DNA of 64,000 nucleotides from an archaeon (GTDB lineage: Archaea; Iainarchaeota; Iainarchaeia; CSSED10-239). Below the pieces are notes generated by a model. It did no database searches. It was not told the origin of the DNA and saw only the letters and a program-made list of their open reading frames with translations. Below, in pieces: positions 1 through 9,398 of this stretch. The position numbers and the translations under genes were made by a program. The first letter of the stretch is position 1, and each line of letters starts with the position of its first letter. Location of the stretch: positions 310,001 to 374,000 of the forward strand of contig JAKQTP010000138.1 in NCBI GenBank assembly GCA_029563035.1, read 5' to 3'.

Positions 1-180
1 ATCTTATCTGACAAAGAAGATGTTTTAAAGGACACAAAGGACCTTAAAGAAACAACTGATTTAAGAATAAAAAACATTCAAAAGCAAGAAGATGTAATTT
101 TAAAAAAGATAAATGATAAGACCAAAGCAGAAAGTAAAGACAAACCAGAAGAAAAAGGCAAAATGAGCGGAGTACAATAA
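1..180 (+). CDS. C-terminal end of a truncated hypothetical protein
   Basis: An open frame enters from the left edge and ends at TAA 178-180, giving the last 59 residues of a protein. The piece is rich in Lys, Glu and Asp, has no hydrophobic segment, and its spacing of charged and aliphatic residues suits a coiled coil or a soluble disordered tail ending GKMSGVQ. The product cannot be recognised from this part. The next gene is convergent, and the gap between them holds T-rich sequence (about 187-210) that could stop transcription. Confidence 0.6.
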   Translation: MLSDKEDVLKDTKDLKETTDLRIKNIQKQEDVILKKINDKTKAESKDKPEEKGKMSGVQ

Positions 181-223
181 ATACTTCGTTTTTTCTTATT
201 TTTTTAAAATCTTTAATTTATTT

Positions 224-1849
224 TTAACTAAACTCATTTTGTTTATCTGTATAAAACACAGCTAACTTATCATATATACAACTTACGATTGTTGTGCATT
301 TGTTGTCTGAGATATATCTTGTATTTTGGTATTTGTTAGATGTGTCTTCTTTTATTATTGAGTCAGTATCATTAATATTGTCTGGTGTTGGCGAAATTGT
401 ATTAGGAAATAAATCTTCTGCCTTTTTATATTTTTTCTCTTCTTTGACCTCATCTAATAATTTGTTAAGTTCTTTTCCAGGAATTGTGACCATCTCTCCA
501 GAAAATCCGTAAATTGGTTGTTTTTCTATATTTAGTGCCGGATCATTTATCCAAGCCCTCATAAATGTTTTGTCTCCCCAATTATCACTCCAATTATTTT
601 TTAATATCCAATATTCTCTTCCCGAATTTTCTTCAACACCCCATCCTGATATAATCCAACAATGATAAGATTTTTCTTTATTATCATCTGTTTTTTGTTC
701 CCAAACACCTTCTTGATATTTTCTTATAGATTCAAAAAAAGGCGCTCTTACTACTAATGGAGAAACTTCTAATGCTTCTTTGATTAATCTTATTGTTGTT
801 GCGCTATCTTTAGAATTATCTATTTTAAAATAGTTTTCCACAAATATTTTTTCAAAATCATCATTTCTTTTAAGTGTGGTAAATTTATTGTTTTTTTTAT
901 CTCCTCTATCTGCGCAAAATTCTTTTGTAAGTATTGTTTTTCTTCTCTCTTCCCAATTGTCTTTAAAATCTTTTTGTTTTAAATAAATTTCATCAAATAT
1001 TCTTAAGTCCATTCCTGTTACTGCAAAATCAGGATTTTCAGGGTCAATTTTTACAATTTCGCAAGCATCATAGTGGACACAAGGCAATTGCTCATTTTTC
1101 GGTATACCAAAAGGCACTTCTCCTGCAGCAATGCTATATTGTGTTCTTGTCATTAGATGTTTTGATTCTAATTTTTTTGAATTTTTATAAAATTGGTCTG
1201 CAATATCAATCTCATTTTTAATTTTATTTTTTAAATTTTCATTTCTGGTTTCTATATTATCATTTTTTCCATTGAGTGTTACTGAATTAATATAATATAA
1301 AGTATATCTCCCAGTACACCCTGAAAAATCTGTATAAGATGTTAAATATTGTCTAGATAAACTTATTTTTGGTTCTAATTCATATTTTTTATTAAAATAC
1401 GCTTCTAATGCAGCAACAGTAGACATTATCGCACAACGCCTACACTCTTGGCGATGCCCTGGTGTGTAATAATCTTCCCAAGATATTTTATTTTTTAGTT
1501 TTAATTCCTTTTTTTCACTTTTTATATTTATTATATTATTTATATTATTTGCTCCCACTAACCCTGTTAATTTATTTTTTGTGTTTGTTTCTTTTACTTT
1601 GTTATCTGTTATGTCTTCAACAACCATAAGTTTTTCAAAATTATCTTTTGTTTCATCATTAAACAGATTTTCTGGTGGAATTTCAATACTTAATTCATAT
1701 TCAAGTTCTTCATCACTTATCGCATTTAATGCCATGTTCCACATTTCTTCTTCTTTTTGCTTTTTAGAATACATAAAAATAAGGACAAATACACAGATTA
1801 TAATAAAAGTAATGATTACAGCAATTATTGTGTTTCTCTTTCTGCTCAT
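224..1849 (-). CDS. Membrane-anchored papain-like (C1) cysteine protease
   Basis: A 541-residue protein with a basic N-terminus and one membrane segment at about residues 8-27, so the rest is probably outside the cell. The papain-fold catalytic set is visible: Q134 (oxyanion hole), C139 in QECRRCA, H396 in SYHCWIISGWG and N418 in YWILKNNW followed by NWG. The spacing between Q134 and the nucleophile is one residue shorter than in papain. A long insertion separates the Cys and His halves, and a low-complexity tail (about 450-541) follows the catalytic domain. A TATA-like stretch near 1868-1880 lies upstream. C1 peptidases cleave proteins; here the substrate is unknown, and a surface role is inferred from the anchor. 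Confidence 0.85.
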   Translation of the reverse strand: MSRKRNTIIAVIITFIIICVFVLIFMYSKKQKEEEMWNMALNAISDEELEYELSIEIPPENLFNDETKDNFEKLMVVEDITDNKVKETNTKNKLTGLVGANNINNIINIKSEKKELKLKNKISWEDYYTPGHRQECRRCAIMSTVAALEAYFNKKYELEPKISLSRQYLTSYTDFSGCTGRYTLYYINSVTLNGKNDNIETRNENLKNKIKNEIDIADQFYKNSKKLESKHLMTRTQYSIAAGEVPFGIPKNEQLPCVHYDACEIVKIDPENPDFAVTGMDLRIFDEIYLKQKDFKDNWEERRKTILTKEFCADRGDKKNNKFTTLKRNDDFEKIFVENYFKIDNSKDSATTIRLIKEALEVSPLVVRAPFFESIRKYQEGVWEQKTDDNKEKSYHCWIISGWGVEENSGREYWILKNNWSDNWGDKTFMRAWINDPALNIEKQPIYGFSGEMVTIPGKELNKLLDEVKEEKKYKKAEDLFPNTISPTPDNINDTDSIIKEDTSNKYQNTRYISDNKCTTIVSCIYDKLAVFYTDKQNEFS

Positions 1850-1981
1850 TTTTTTCTTCTTATATATTATATAAATATAATATTACCATAGGTTTTAATA
1901 CCTTTTTCAAATATAGCAATTTAACAGCAGAAAGAACCAAGTACATATGTGTAATTCTTGTAGATAAAGAAATAGCCAAAA

Positions 1982-2010
1982 ACAAAATCATTTAAGATAG
2001 ATGATTTTGT
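1982..2010. terminator. Perfect inverted repeat at the 3' end of the HTH gene
   Basis: Two 10-base arms, ACAAAATCAT at 1982-1991 and ATGATTTTGT at 2001-2010, are perfectly complementary around a 9-base loop. They span the stop codon of the leftward HTH gene. In RNA this makes an AT-rich hairpin at the transcript end; it could help end transcription or protect the 3' end. Archaeal termination usually needs only a U-tract, so the role is uncertain. Confidence 0.35.
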
Positions 2011-2404
2011 TTCCATCTTTTATTTTTCTTCTTTTTGAGTATTTGATTAAATAGTGTATCTTGCTTTTTGGAATGCCTAGCTTTTTCTCAAGGTCTCTGT
2101 AACTGTAATCTTTGTATTCTCGTAAAATCCTTTGTAGTTTTTCAACCTTAATATCAATTGGCCTTCCTTGTTCTTTTCGCAAAATTATTGTAATGCCCTT
2201 TTTCTTAATTAAATCCTTTAAAGCTTTACTAATTCTTTCATTAGTGGAATTAGAAACAGTTATTGTCTTTAATCTCTTGCATCTTGCAAGAATCTTTATA
2301 AGATTTTTCTTGGAAAATGCCCTAGTGATATGCAATTCTTCACAATTAGAATTGATTTTTGCTATTTTTTTAAAATCTGATAATGTGTCTTTAACAGTAT
2401 ACAT
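1988..2404 (-). CDS. Small protein with C-terminal helix-turn-helix
   Basis: 138 residues. The N-terminal part (about 1-80) alternates short strands and helices, and the C-terminal part (about 85-130) looks like a helix-turn-helix: YSYRDLEKKLGIPKSKIHYLIKY gives a helix, a Gly-containing turn and a recognition helix, followed by a short basic wing. The layout recalls archaeal DUF1699-type proteins, but I cannot prove membership. A Shine-Dalgarno-like GAGGT precedes the ATG. It is likely a DNA-binding regulator with unknown targets. Confidence 0.65.
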   Translation of the reverse strand: MYTVKDTLSDFKKIAKINSNCEELHITRAFSKKNLIKILARCKRLKTITVSNSTNERISKALKDLIKKKGITIILRKEQGRPIDIKVEKLQRILREYKDYSYRDLEKKLGIPKSKIHYLIKYSKRRKIKDGNKIIYLK

Positions 2405-2502
2405 TTTTTAACCTCTGTCCAAGATTTAATATAATATATATTCATAGAATAGATTTATAAACAAATCTTTAGCAAAAAAAACACCTATATAAAAGCAAAA
2501 AA

Positions 2503-3564
2503 TCATTGTCTGGTTCTTGATAATTGTATCAAATCTTTTATTTTTTCATCAAGTCTTTTTAAGAAATGTTTTTTGTCTTGGTATTTGTGTTTTTTAAGTT
2601 TATCTTTATAATGTGGTATTTTTTCAATAAAAGATCTAAGGGTTTGCACATCAATTTTTCTGTGCGATTCACCAAATTCTAAAAGGTCAAGATAATGCCC
2701 ATTAATTAATTGTTCAATTTGGCGTTTAATTGGTATAGAGTATATCGGTTTTTTGAAATAGATGGCTTCAGAAATTAAGGTGTGTCCCCCATTGGTTATT
2801 ACTGCCTTACATTCTGCAATTTCTTTGTAAAGGTTAGGTTTTGTTTTTCTATATTCTAGATTTTTATCAATTTTATCTACATTATATCCAAAAATTAAAA
2901 ATTTCTGGTTTTTTATTTTTTTAAGAACAGGGATCATCTTTGTCTTGTCCATGAATCTATTATAGACAAGTATATAGTCTTTCTCTTTTGGCTTATGTTT
3001 TTTCACATCATCCAAAAAGATTGGGTCAAATATCTCTGTATTTTTCTTTGTAATTTCTGTTCTATAAAAGCAAAGCCCAAAATAATAGTTTGCAAAAGGA
3101 TATACAATCTTAGAAACTGTTTTTGCTTGTAGAAAATCACCAGTATCTTTCTTTTTAAATTCTACATCCCCTCTAAAAATAGTGGCGTGATTGTCAATTT
3201 CTATTGTTGGTATGTCTAAAAACTTTCCTGCCCAAAGAGAATATCTTTCAAGATCAGATATTATTATGTCTGGTTTTGCATTTTTTATAACAAGTATTGT
3301 TTTTTTAAGATTTCTAAAATTGTGTTTGTTAAAACTTTTAAAGAAGCCCTTAAATGTCTTAACGCTATCATTGGTATATTCAAAATAAATTTGTGGAATA
3401 ACTGTAATTGGTATTTTAGGATATTTTTTTTTGAGAAAATCTGCAACTTTTTTATCTGTAATTATACTTATGTTGTGTTTTTTCTTTAGCAAATGATCGA
3501 TGATTGGTATGCTTCTTGTAACGTGTCCAAATCCATCTGAATTTATTGCGTATATTATTTTCAT
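2503..3564 (-). CDS. MJ1255-type glycosyltransferase (GT-B fold)
   Basis: 353 residues. The N-terminus has the GT-B signature GFGHVTRS (11-18) after a first beta strand, as in MurG/GT28-like and MJ1255-family (TIGR00661) enzymes. The C-terminal half has the nucleotide-sugar-binding pattern ITNGGHTLISEAI followed by KKPIYSIPIKRQIEQLING, typical of these transferases. It should move a sugar from a nucleotide donor to a lipid or glycan acceptor at the inner face of the membrane; donor and acceptor cannot be read from sequence. It is a single gene divergent from cmk, with 57 bases between the starts. Confidence 0.8.
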   Translation of the reverse strand: MKIIYAINSDGFGHVTRSIPIIDHLLKKKHNISIITDKKVADFLKKKYPKIPITVIPQIYFEYTNDSVKTFKGFFKSFNKHNFRNLKKTILVIKNAKPDIIISDLERYSLWAGKFLDIPTIEIDNHATIFRGDVEFKKKDTGDFLQAKTVSKIVYPFANYYFGLCFYRTEITKKNTEIFDPIFLDDVKKHKPKEKDYILVYNRFMDKTKMIPVLKKIKNQKFLIFGYNVDKIDKNLEYRKTKPNLYKEIAECKAVITNGGHTLISEAIYFKKPIYSIPIKRQIEQLINGHYLDLLEFGESHRKIDVQTLRSFIEKIPHYKDKLKKHKYQDKKHFLKRLDEKIKDLIQLSRTRQ

Positions 3565-3621
3565 ATTTACTATATTATAAGAAAGGAAGCAGTTTTAAAT
3601 GTTTTCAAATATTATTTTTTT

Positions 3622-4209
3622 ATGATTGTATTGATTTGCGGCTTATCAGCTTCTGGCAAAAGTTATCTTGTTAAATCTGTAGCTAAAAAACTTAAGTATA
3701 AGCACATACACACATCTGATATTCTTAAACAGTTTGCTTGTGGCATTCCGGAAGACAAGATACAAATTGAAAACACAAAAATGAATAAAGGGTGGTATGA
3801 GTTTTCAGGTCTTGACAAAAAAAGGCAACAAAGCAAATCTATTGATAAAAAGCTAGATAAGTTTTTGATTAACCTAGTAAACACCAAAGATAATATGGTT
3901 CTTGACTCTTGGACTTTACCATATCTTGTAGAAAACAACCAAAATATAATTAAGATTTGGCTTGATGGCACAGAAAAGATAAGAGCAAAAAGATTGTCTT
4001 TAAGAGACAAGATTTCATTTAAAGAAGCTTACAAGATACTGAAAGAGAAAGACAATTTTTCAAAAGAACATTTCAAAAAGCTATATGGCTTTACTTTAGG
4101 AAAAGACAAGAAGGTCTTTGATTTAGTAATTAATACAAATGAATTATCAATTAAGCAAGTAGAAAATAAAGCAATGTCTTTTCTTAAAAAGAAAATAAAA
4201 CTTAAATGA
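3622..4209 (+). CDS. cmk: Cytidylate kinase, archaeal type
   Basis: 195 residues. The P-loop GLSASGKS lies at residues 7-14 directly after the first strand, and a basic LID-like segment (RAKRLSLRDK) is followed by the REK-like helix and the YDLVIdT-type strand seen in archaeal CMP kinases (here VFDLVINT). The enzyme phosphorylates CMP/dCMP with ATP in pyrimidine nucleotide supply, which links it to the CTP synthase at 10.5 kb. Its end overlaps the convergent PHP gene by 8 bases. Another small P-loop kinase of the AAA_33 type is the main alternative. Confidence 0.75.
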   Translation: MIVLICGLSASGKSYLVKSVAKKLKYKHIHTSDILKQFACGIPEDKIQIENTKMNKGWYEFSGLDKKRQQSKSIDKKLDKFLINLVNTKDNMVLDSWTLPYLVENNQNIIKIWLDGTEKIRAKRLSLRDKISFKEAYKILKEKDNFSKEHFKKLYGFTLGKDKKVFDLVINTNELSIKQVENKAMSFLKKKIKLK

Positions 4210-5029
4210 TTTTTTTTCTGAGCTTTTCTATAACTGAATAATTTACTGTATATTCTCCAAGTTTATTTTCTGGAAAATAACTTGCACCATGAAAATCAGA
4301 GCCACCAGTTTCTACCAAATCTTTTTCTTTAGCAATCTCTGAAAATCTAGCAATTATCTTGTCATCTTCTTTATTGTGTGGCCCGATTGTTTCAATACCA
4401 ACAAGGCCTTGTTCTTTAAGTTTAGAAATGTAAACCTCAAAGTCGTTTCTGATAGTTGGTGGCAAATACCATGGGTGTGGTAAAACAGCAACTCCATTTG
4501 CGTTTATTATTTCAGATATTACTTTTTTTGTGGGATATCTTTTAGGCCTATAATCAATTTTTATTTTCTTAATAATTATTGAAAAAGCATCTTGCAGTGT
4601 AGGAACGTACCCTTTCTTTTTAAGCTCTAAAGCAAGATGTGTGGCTTGTAGCATCTTGTTTGGCCCAACAAAATGCATAATGTCTTTTAAGTCTATATCA
4701 TACCCGTTGTCCTTAAGCCAATAGAATTTTTGCATGGTAACATCATGTATGGACTTTGCATTTTCTTCCATAATCTTAAGTAAAGGCTCATAAGTTACAT
4801 CAAAAAAATAACCTAATATTTCTGTGCCTTCGCAATTAATCTCAACGCCTGTAATTAATTCTATGTTTTTTCTTTCTGCAAGTCTTCGTGCATCAGGCAA
4901 TGCAGAAATAGAGTTGTGATCTGTAATTGCTATTGCCTTTAAATTTTTAGAAGCAGCCTTTTCTATAACATACTCTACTGAATGAAAGCCATCGGAATAG
5001 CGAGTGTGAATATGTAAATCGCATTTCAT
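4202..5029 (-). CDS. PHP-domain metal-dependent phosphoesterase
   Basis: 275 residues covering a full PHP domain. The metal-binding motifs are present in order: DLHIHTRYSDG (4-14), ITDHNS near 35-40, GVEIN, a central HPW and the C-terminal GSDFHG. This is the stand-alone form related to bacterial YciV/RNase AM, which hydrolyses 3',5'-nucleoside bisphosphates and short RNA ends. The true substrate is not readable. It lies 16 bases downstream of the histone gene on the same strand, so the two may be cotranscribed. Confidence 0.85.
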   Translation of the reverse strand: MKCDLHIHTRYSDGFHSVEYVIEKAASKNLKAIAITDHNSISALPDARRLAERKNIELITGVEINCEGTEILGYFFDVTYEPLLKIMEENAKSIHDVTMQKFYWLKDNGYDIDLKDIMHFVGPNKMLQATHLALELKKKGYVPTLQDAFSIIIKKIKIDYRPKRYPTKKVISEIINANGVAVLPHPWYLPPTIRNDFEVYISKLKEQGLVGIETIGPHNKEDDKIIARFSEIAKEKDLVETGGSDFHGASYFPENKLGEYTVNYSVIEKLRKKII

Positions 5030-5045
5030 ATTTTCTACCTAAAAT

Positions 5046-5255
5046 TTACTGCATTGTCTTTGTTGCTAGTTTTATGTCTTCGCCAGTTACTGTTTTTCTT
5101 TTGGCATGTTTTGCAAGTTCTATTGCTTGCTTAGAGATATCTATTGCGACCTCAGAAAGTATTTTGCTAAGTTCTTCTGCCGCATCTTCAGAAACGCGCT
5201 CAGCTCCTGCCTTTCTTATAAGTCTATCAATTGCTGCTACTGGTAAATCTGCCAT
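5046..5255 (-). CDS. Archaeal histone (HMf-like)
   Basis: 69 residues, one complete histone fold with no tails, the usual length for HMf/HTa-type histones. It begins ADLPVAAIDRLIRKAGAERVS and ends with the KRKTVTGEDIKLA segment typical of the family. It packages DNA as dimers that polymerise into hypernucleosomes. A strong Shine-Dalgarno run (AAGGGGGTT) lies just upstream of the ATG, which fits an abundant protein. It is the only histone in the window. Confidence 0.97.
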   Translation of the reverse strand: MADLPVAAIDRLIRKAGAERVSEDAAEELSKILSEVAIDISKQAIELAKHAKRKTVTGEDIKLATKTMQ

Positions 5256-5364
5256 AAAATAACCCCCTTATTTAATTTAAACTAAAAATAACGTTTTTTA
5301 TAATAAAATGGTGCTTCAAAAGCTTTTTAAACAAAACCCTAAAATATATATAAGAGGGCTATTT

Positions 5365-6234
5365 ATGACAGTAATGGATTCTATTCTTTTACAGATTAAT
5401 CAAAAGAAAACAAACTTTAATGAATTGCTTACAAGAATTATTCCTAATTATTCAAGTACTGAATCTGCAAGAGCTGCACTATCAAGAGTTATAAAAAATC
5501 TGGTATCTTTTGGTTATATTAAAAAAACAGAAGACTTCTTTGAGATAACAGAAAAAGGAAAAAAAATAGTTGAATCTAAGCTTCAGGACAAGATGCTTAA
5601 TAACATAAACAGCTTAAATGATCTTTTACAAAAATCACCTGCAAGATCTTTACAATATCTTGATGATATTGTTAGAAATCTACAAATTTTCTTGGAAAGA
5701 TCAAAAGAAGATCAAACACTTCTAAAAATGGGAAAGACAAGTGCTGCATTTTATATATCTGATTTAGAGGATATAAAAAAAAACATTGAAACTAGATTAA
5801 CAAATTTTGAACAAGCCTTTGATAGACAGATTCAGTCATTGAAAGATCTAAATTTTGAAGACCAATTTGTGATTAATCTTGATGAGAATGCATTTTCGCT
5901 TATTAAAGAACTGTTAAAAATAAACAACATCTCAGAAATAATAATCGATTGTGATAAAACAGACATAAACTCAGGAATGCTTTTTGAAACACATCCAGAG
6001 TTTACAAGAAAACCAGATAATGTTTTTGTGCTTAAGCTAACAGACATTGACGTCTTAAAGAATTTGCTTTTGTCTAAGCTAGATAACATAATGCAGACAA
6101 GATTTAAGATATATGTTAAGGAAATTGTAATCTATCTAAAAATAGGGAAACTATACTTTATAGGCCCATACAATCAGATATTAGAAATTAAAGAAAACTA
6201 TCAGAAGAAAACAAAAAGTCAGGAGAACAAATAA
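5365..6234 (+). CDS. Winged-helix protein with coiled-coil region
   Basis: 289 residues from ATG 5365. An upstream in-frame ATG at 5308 exists, but GAGGG at 5355-5359 is well placed for 5365 and the TATA-like TTTATAATAA near 5297-5306 would put the RNA start after 5308. Residues 1-65 form a winged helix (RIIPNYSSTESARAALSRVIKNLVSFGYI, then ITEKGKK wing). The middle is helical and the C-terminal third is alpha/beta without a known motif. Probably a transcription regulator or sensor. It is directly joined to the next gene (TAAATG), so the two are an operon. Confidence 0.7.
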   Translation: MTVMDSILLQINQKKTNFNELLTRIIPNYSSTESARAALSRVIKNLVSFGYIKKTEDFFEITEKGKKIVESKLQDKMLNNINSLNDLLQKSPARSLQYLDDIVRNLQIFLERSKEDQTLLKMGKTSAAFYISDLEDIKKNIETRLTNFEQAFDRQIQSLKDLNFEDQFVINLDENAFSLIKELLKINNISEIIIDCDKTDINSGMLFETHPEFTRKPDNVFVLKLTDIDVLKNLLLSKLDNIMQTRFKIYVKEIVIYLKIGKLYFIGPYNQILEIKENYQKKTKSQENK

Positions 6235-6897
6235 ATGAAAATCAAGTATATAGGACACGCTTGTTTTGTCTTAGAATACAAAACGCATAAAATTTTGATT
6301 GATCCGTTTATCTCTAAAAACCCATTGATTAAAGCAAGCCTTGATAATTTCAACCCTGATTTGATATTAGTTAGTCATGATCATTTTGATCATGTTGGTG
6401 ATACAGAAAAGATTGCAAAAGTAAACAACAGCAGTATCATTTGTGAAAACGGTCTAGGCGAAAAACTAAAGGCAAAAGGGCTTTGGGTTCTTTCTGGGAC
6501 TGTCGGAGACACTATCAACTACAAAGGCATAGAAGTTACCTTTGTAAAGGCAGTTCATCGCTCGGACAGCGGAGTAGCAACAGGGTTAATTATAAAAACA
6601 GAAGAGAACACAATTTATTTTGCAGGAGACACAGATTATTTTATAGAGATTAAAGAGATTGCTGAAAAGTTTAAACCAGACATTGCGATTCTTCCTGTTG
6701 GCGGAGTGTATACTATAGATCCAAAAGGCGCAATCGAGTTTTTAAAAGAACTAAAGCCAAAATATGTAATCCCCATGCATTATAAAACCTTTATGAACCT
6801 TTATGGCACACCAGAACAATTACAAGAATTAATAGAAAAAGAAAATCTGGAGGTTAAGCAAATAACTTTAGAATTTGGACAAAGTATTGAATTATAA
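6235..6897 (+). CDS. UPF0173 metal-dependent hydrolase
   Basis: 220 residues, full length for UPF0173 (YtkL-like) proteins of the metallo-beta-lactamase superfamily. The zinc-binding motif SHDHFDH is near residues 47-53, with downstream histidines in VKAVHRSD, the Asp in FAGDTDY and the final PMHYKTF. These proteins are soluble hydrolases whose physiological substrate is not established. It starts one base after the stop of the winged-helix gene, so translation is probably coupled. Confidence 0.9.
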   Translation: MKIKYIGHACFVLEYKTHKILIDPFISKNPLIKASLDNFNPDLILVSHDHFDHVGDTEKIAKVNNSSIICENGLGEKLKAKGLWVLSGTVGDTINYKGIEVTFVKAVHRSDSGVATGLIIKTEENTIYFAGDTDYFIEIKEIAEKFKPDIAILPVGGVYTIDPKGAIEFLKELKPKYVIPMHYKTFMNLYGTPEQLQELIEKENLEVKQITLEFGQSIEL

Positions 6898-6903
6898 ATT
6901 TTA

Positions 6904-6975
6904 GCAATCATAGTCTAGTGGTTAGGATGTAAGCTTCCCAAGCTTGAGACCCGGGTTCGAGTCCCGGTGATTGCA
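6904..6975 (+). tRNA. tRNA-Gly (CCC)
   Basis: A 72-base cloverleaf. Acceptor arms GCAATCA/TGATTGC are perfect, with discriminator A. The anticodon stem TAAGC/GCTTG closes the loop TTCCCAA, giving anticodon CCC for GGG codons. The T arm CCGGG-TTCGAGT-CCCGG is standard. No CCA is encoded and no intron is present. It lies 6 bases after the UPF0173 gene. Confidence 0.95.
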
Positions 6976-7092
6976 TATCTGCCTTTTCTTTTCTTACAAG
7001 AAAAGAAAATGTAGGTGCCAAAAGAAAAGAACTACACAATAATAAAAAAAGAGGAAAAGAGTATAAATTTAAATTTAAAAAGGAGAGAAAAT

Positions 7093-8430
7093 ATGAAACT
7101 AAGATATTATGAAAATGTAGGGCTTTGTGCTCCAAGAGTATTATTGCCAAAAAATGTTGATTTAACAAAATGGTCTGTTGTTGCTTGTGACCAGTACACT
7201 TCAGAACCAGAATATTGGAATTCAGTTAAAAAGATTGTAGATAATAGCCCATCAACATTAAATATTATTTTTCCTGAAATTTATCTAGAAGATGAAGATA
7301 AGCCAGAAAGGATAAAGTCTATTGTAAAGAATATGAAAGAATTTATTTCTAATAAATTATTTGAAGATTATAATGGCTTTGTTTATGTTGAACGAAAAAT
7401 AAAAGATAAGGTGCGAAAAGGATTGATTGTTGCTTTAGATTTGGAAAAATATAATTATCATGTTGGCTCAACAACACTTGTAAGAGCAACAGAAGGAACA
7501 ATTTTAGATAGGCTTCCACCAAGAATAGAGATTAGAAAAGATGCTCCATTAGAGTTGCCACACATAATGGTATTAATTGATGATCCTAAAGGAAAAGTTA
7601 TAAATATTATGTCAGAAAACAAACAAGAATTTGAAAAACTTTATTCTTTTGAGCTTATGAAAAATGGAGGGCGTATTTCTGGATATTTAATTTCTAAAAA
7701 ATTTGAGAAAAAAGCAACAAGGGCTTTAGAAAAGTTAATAGTTCCAGAGAAGTTTAAAAAGAAATATAAACTTGATAAGGCATATCCACCTCTTCTTTAT
7801 GCAGTAGGTGATGGTAACCATTCTCTTGCAACAGCTAAGGCGGTCTGGGAGATAATCAAAAATGAAGCACCAAATAAGAAAGAGATTATGAATCATCCAG
7901 CAAGATATGCTTTAATTGAGCTTGTTAATCTTCATGACGAGTCTTTAGAGTTTGAAGCAATACACAGAGTTTTGTTTAATCTCAAGAAAGACATAATTAA
8001 GGAGATGAAAAGTTATTTTGGGGATTCTTTTAGATTTGCAAAAAAACCAAAAGAAGAAGTAATTAAAATTATTAAAACTAAGAAAATCAGAGACAAGCAT
8101 TTTATTGGTTTGATTACTGATAACCCTAAGAAAACAGGCATAATAAAAATAACAAATCCTAAATCAAATATTCCAGTAGGAACAATACAGGAATTCTTGG
8201 ACAATCTCGGAAGAAACTACGGCTTTGAGAAAATAGATTATGTTCATGGCGACGATGTTTTGTGTTCTCTAGGTCAAAAACCTAATAATGCTGGCATTTA
8301 TCTTCCAACCATTCAAAAAAAGCAATTCTTCAAAAGCGTTATTGTTGATGGTTCTCTTCCTCGTAAAACCTTTTCAATGGGCGAGGCGCACGAAAAAAGA
8401 TATTATCTTGAGTCAAGAAAAATTAGGTAA
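7093..8430 (+). CDS. DUF1015 family protein
   Basis: 445 residues from ATG 7093, which has AGGAGAG 6 bases upstream; the frame is open back to 7015 but that part overlaps nothing conserved. The family hallmarks are present: the N-terminal CAPRVLLPKN..WSVVACDQYTSEP, the middle GSTTLVRATEG..RLPPR and the signature GDGNHSLATAKA. DUF1015 proteins are widespread in bacteria and some archaea and have no settled function. It is a single gene between tRNA-Gly and the DUF4349 gene. Confidence 0.88.
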   Translation: MKLRYYENVGLCAPRVLLPKNVDLTKWSVVACDQYTSEPEYWNSVKKIVDNSPSTLNIIFPEIYLEDEDKPERIKSIVKNMKEFISNKLFEDYNGFVYVERKIKDKVRKGLIVALDLEKYNYHVGSTTLVRATEGTILDRLPPRIEIRKDAPLELPHIMVLIDDPKGKVINIMSENKQEFEKLYSFELMKNGGRISGYLISKKFEKKATRALEKLIVPEKFKKKYKLDKAYPPLLYAVGDGNHSLATAKAVWEIIKNEAPNKKEIMNHPARYALIELVNLHDESLEFEAIHRVLFNLKKDIIKEMKSYFGDSFRFAKKPKEEVIKIIKTKKIRDKHFIGLITDNPKKTGIIKITNPKSNIPVGTIQEFLDNLGRNYGFEKIDYVHGDDVLCSLGQKPNNAGIYLPTIQKKQFFKSVIVDGSLPRKTFSMGEAHEKRYYLESRKIR

Positions 8431-8495
8431 TTTCCTAAGTATTTCAGTCATTATTTAAATAATACGACCATAAAATATTATTTGGAGGAAAAAAC

Positions 8496-9398
8496 ATGAG
8501 TTTTAAAGAACAATTAATAAAAATAAAAGATAATTGGCTTTTGCTGGTTTTAGCAATAATAGTAATGGTTGTTTTGTTATTTACTGTGTTGGGATTGGGT
8601 TCAAACTATGTGGGCCGTTCTGCAAACTATGCAACAGACCAAGCAGCACTTTATTATCCTACATCTGAAGTTTATTATGATTCAGTGTATAATTCTAAAT
8701 CCACATCTTTTTCGCCAGAACAGATATACAGGCAAGTTATAAAAAATTCAAGTCTTGGCTTAGAAATTAAAGCTGGTAAGTTTCAAGAAACAGATGCACA
8801 ACTAAAATCATATATTTCAAGTAAGAATGCTTTTATACTTAAAGAGAACATATCCACAAACACTGCAAACAACAAATATATATATTATGGAAACTACACA
8901 ATAAAAGTAAAGGCTAGTGATTACGATGATGTGATTTCTAAACTTAAAACATTAGGAAAAGTAACTCGCTTGAATGAAGGGGAAGATGATGTTACTGGTC
9001 AATACACAAATAATAAATTGGAGCTAGAAGCAGAAAAGAAAAGGCTTTTAAGATATCAGGAAATGTATGCTCAAGCAACAAAAATTGAGGATAAATTAAA
9101 TATAAATGATAGGATTTTTAATCAAGAAAGGACAATTGCATATCTAGAGGATTCTTTAAAAAGCATAGAAGAAAGAGTTGACTATTCAACAATTAATTTA
9201 AACATTACAGAAAAATCAGATTATCTTGGAGTTGCCTTTGTAAAGTTTTCAACGCTAGTTAAGGCTTTTATTAACAGTGCAAACTCTTTATTAAGATTTA
9301 TTGCAAGCACACTACCTTGGGCAATTGTTATAGGTGTTGTTTATTTTATTGTGGTTGCAATAAAACGAAACAAGTCTTCAAAGCAAAAGAAGAAATAA
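8496..9398 (+). CDS. DUF4349 membrane protein
   Basis: 300 residues. A membrane segment at about 15-35 is followed by an extracytoplasmic domain with the DUF4349 pattern: a strand SLGLEIKAGKF, a second strand GNYTIKVKASDYDDVISKLKTLG, then VTGQYTNNKLELEAEKKRLLRYQE and a long coiled coil to about 225. A second membrane segment (about 268-290) leads to a basic cytoplasmic tail. GGAGG lies 8 bases before the ATG. The function of the family is not known; the coiled coil between two anchors suggests an envelope scaffold or sensor. Confidence 0.82.
   Translation: MSFKEQLIKIKDNWLLLVLAIIVMVVLLFTVLGLGSNYVGRSANYATDQAALYYPTSEVYYDSVYNSKSTSFSPEQIYRQVIKNSSLGLEIKAGKFQETDAQLKSYISSKNAFILKENISTNTANNKYIYYGNYTIKVKASDYDDVISKLKTLGKVTRLNEGEDDVTGQYTNNKLELEAEKKRLLRYQEMYAQATKIEDKLNINDRIFNQERTIAYLEDSLKSIEERVDYSTINLNITEKSDYLGVAFVKFSTLVKAFINSANSLLRFIASTLPWAIVIGVVYFIVVAIKRNKSSKQKKK

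Noticed and set aside
1890..1993. Plus-strand open stretch reading NLTAERTKYICVILVDKEIAKNKII before a stop
   Set aside because: It has no start codon or ribosome-binding site and spans the promoter region of the protease gene; at most a remnant, too short to support.
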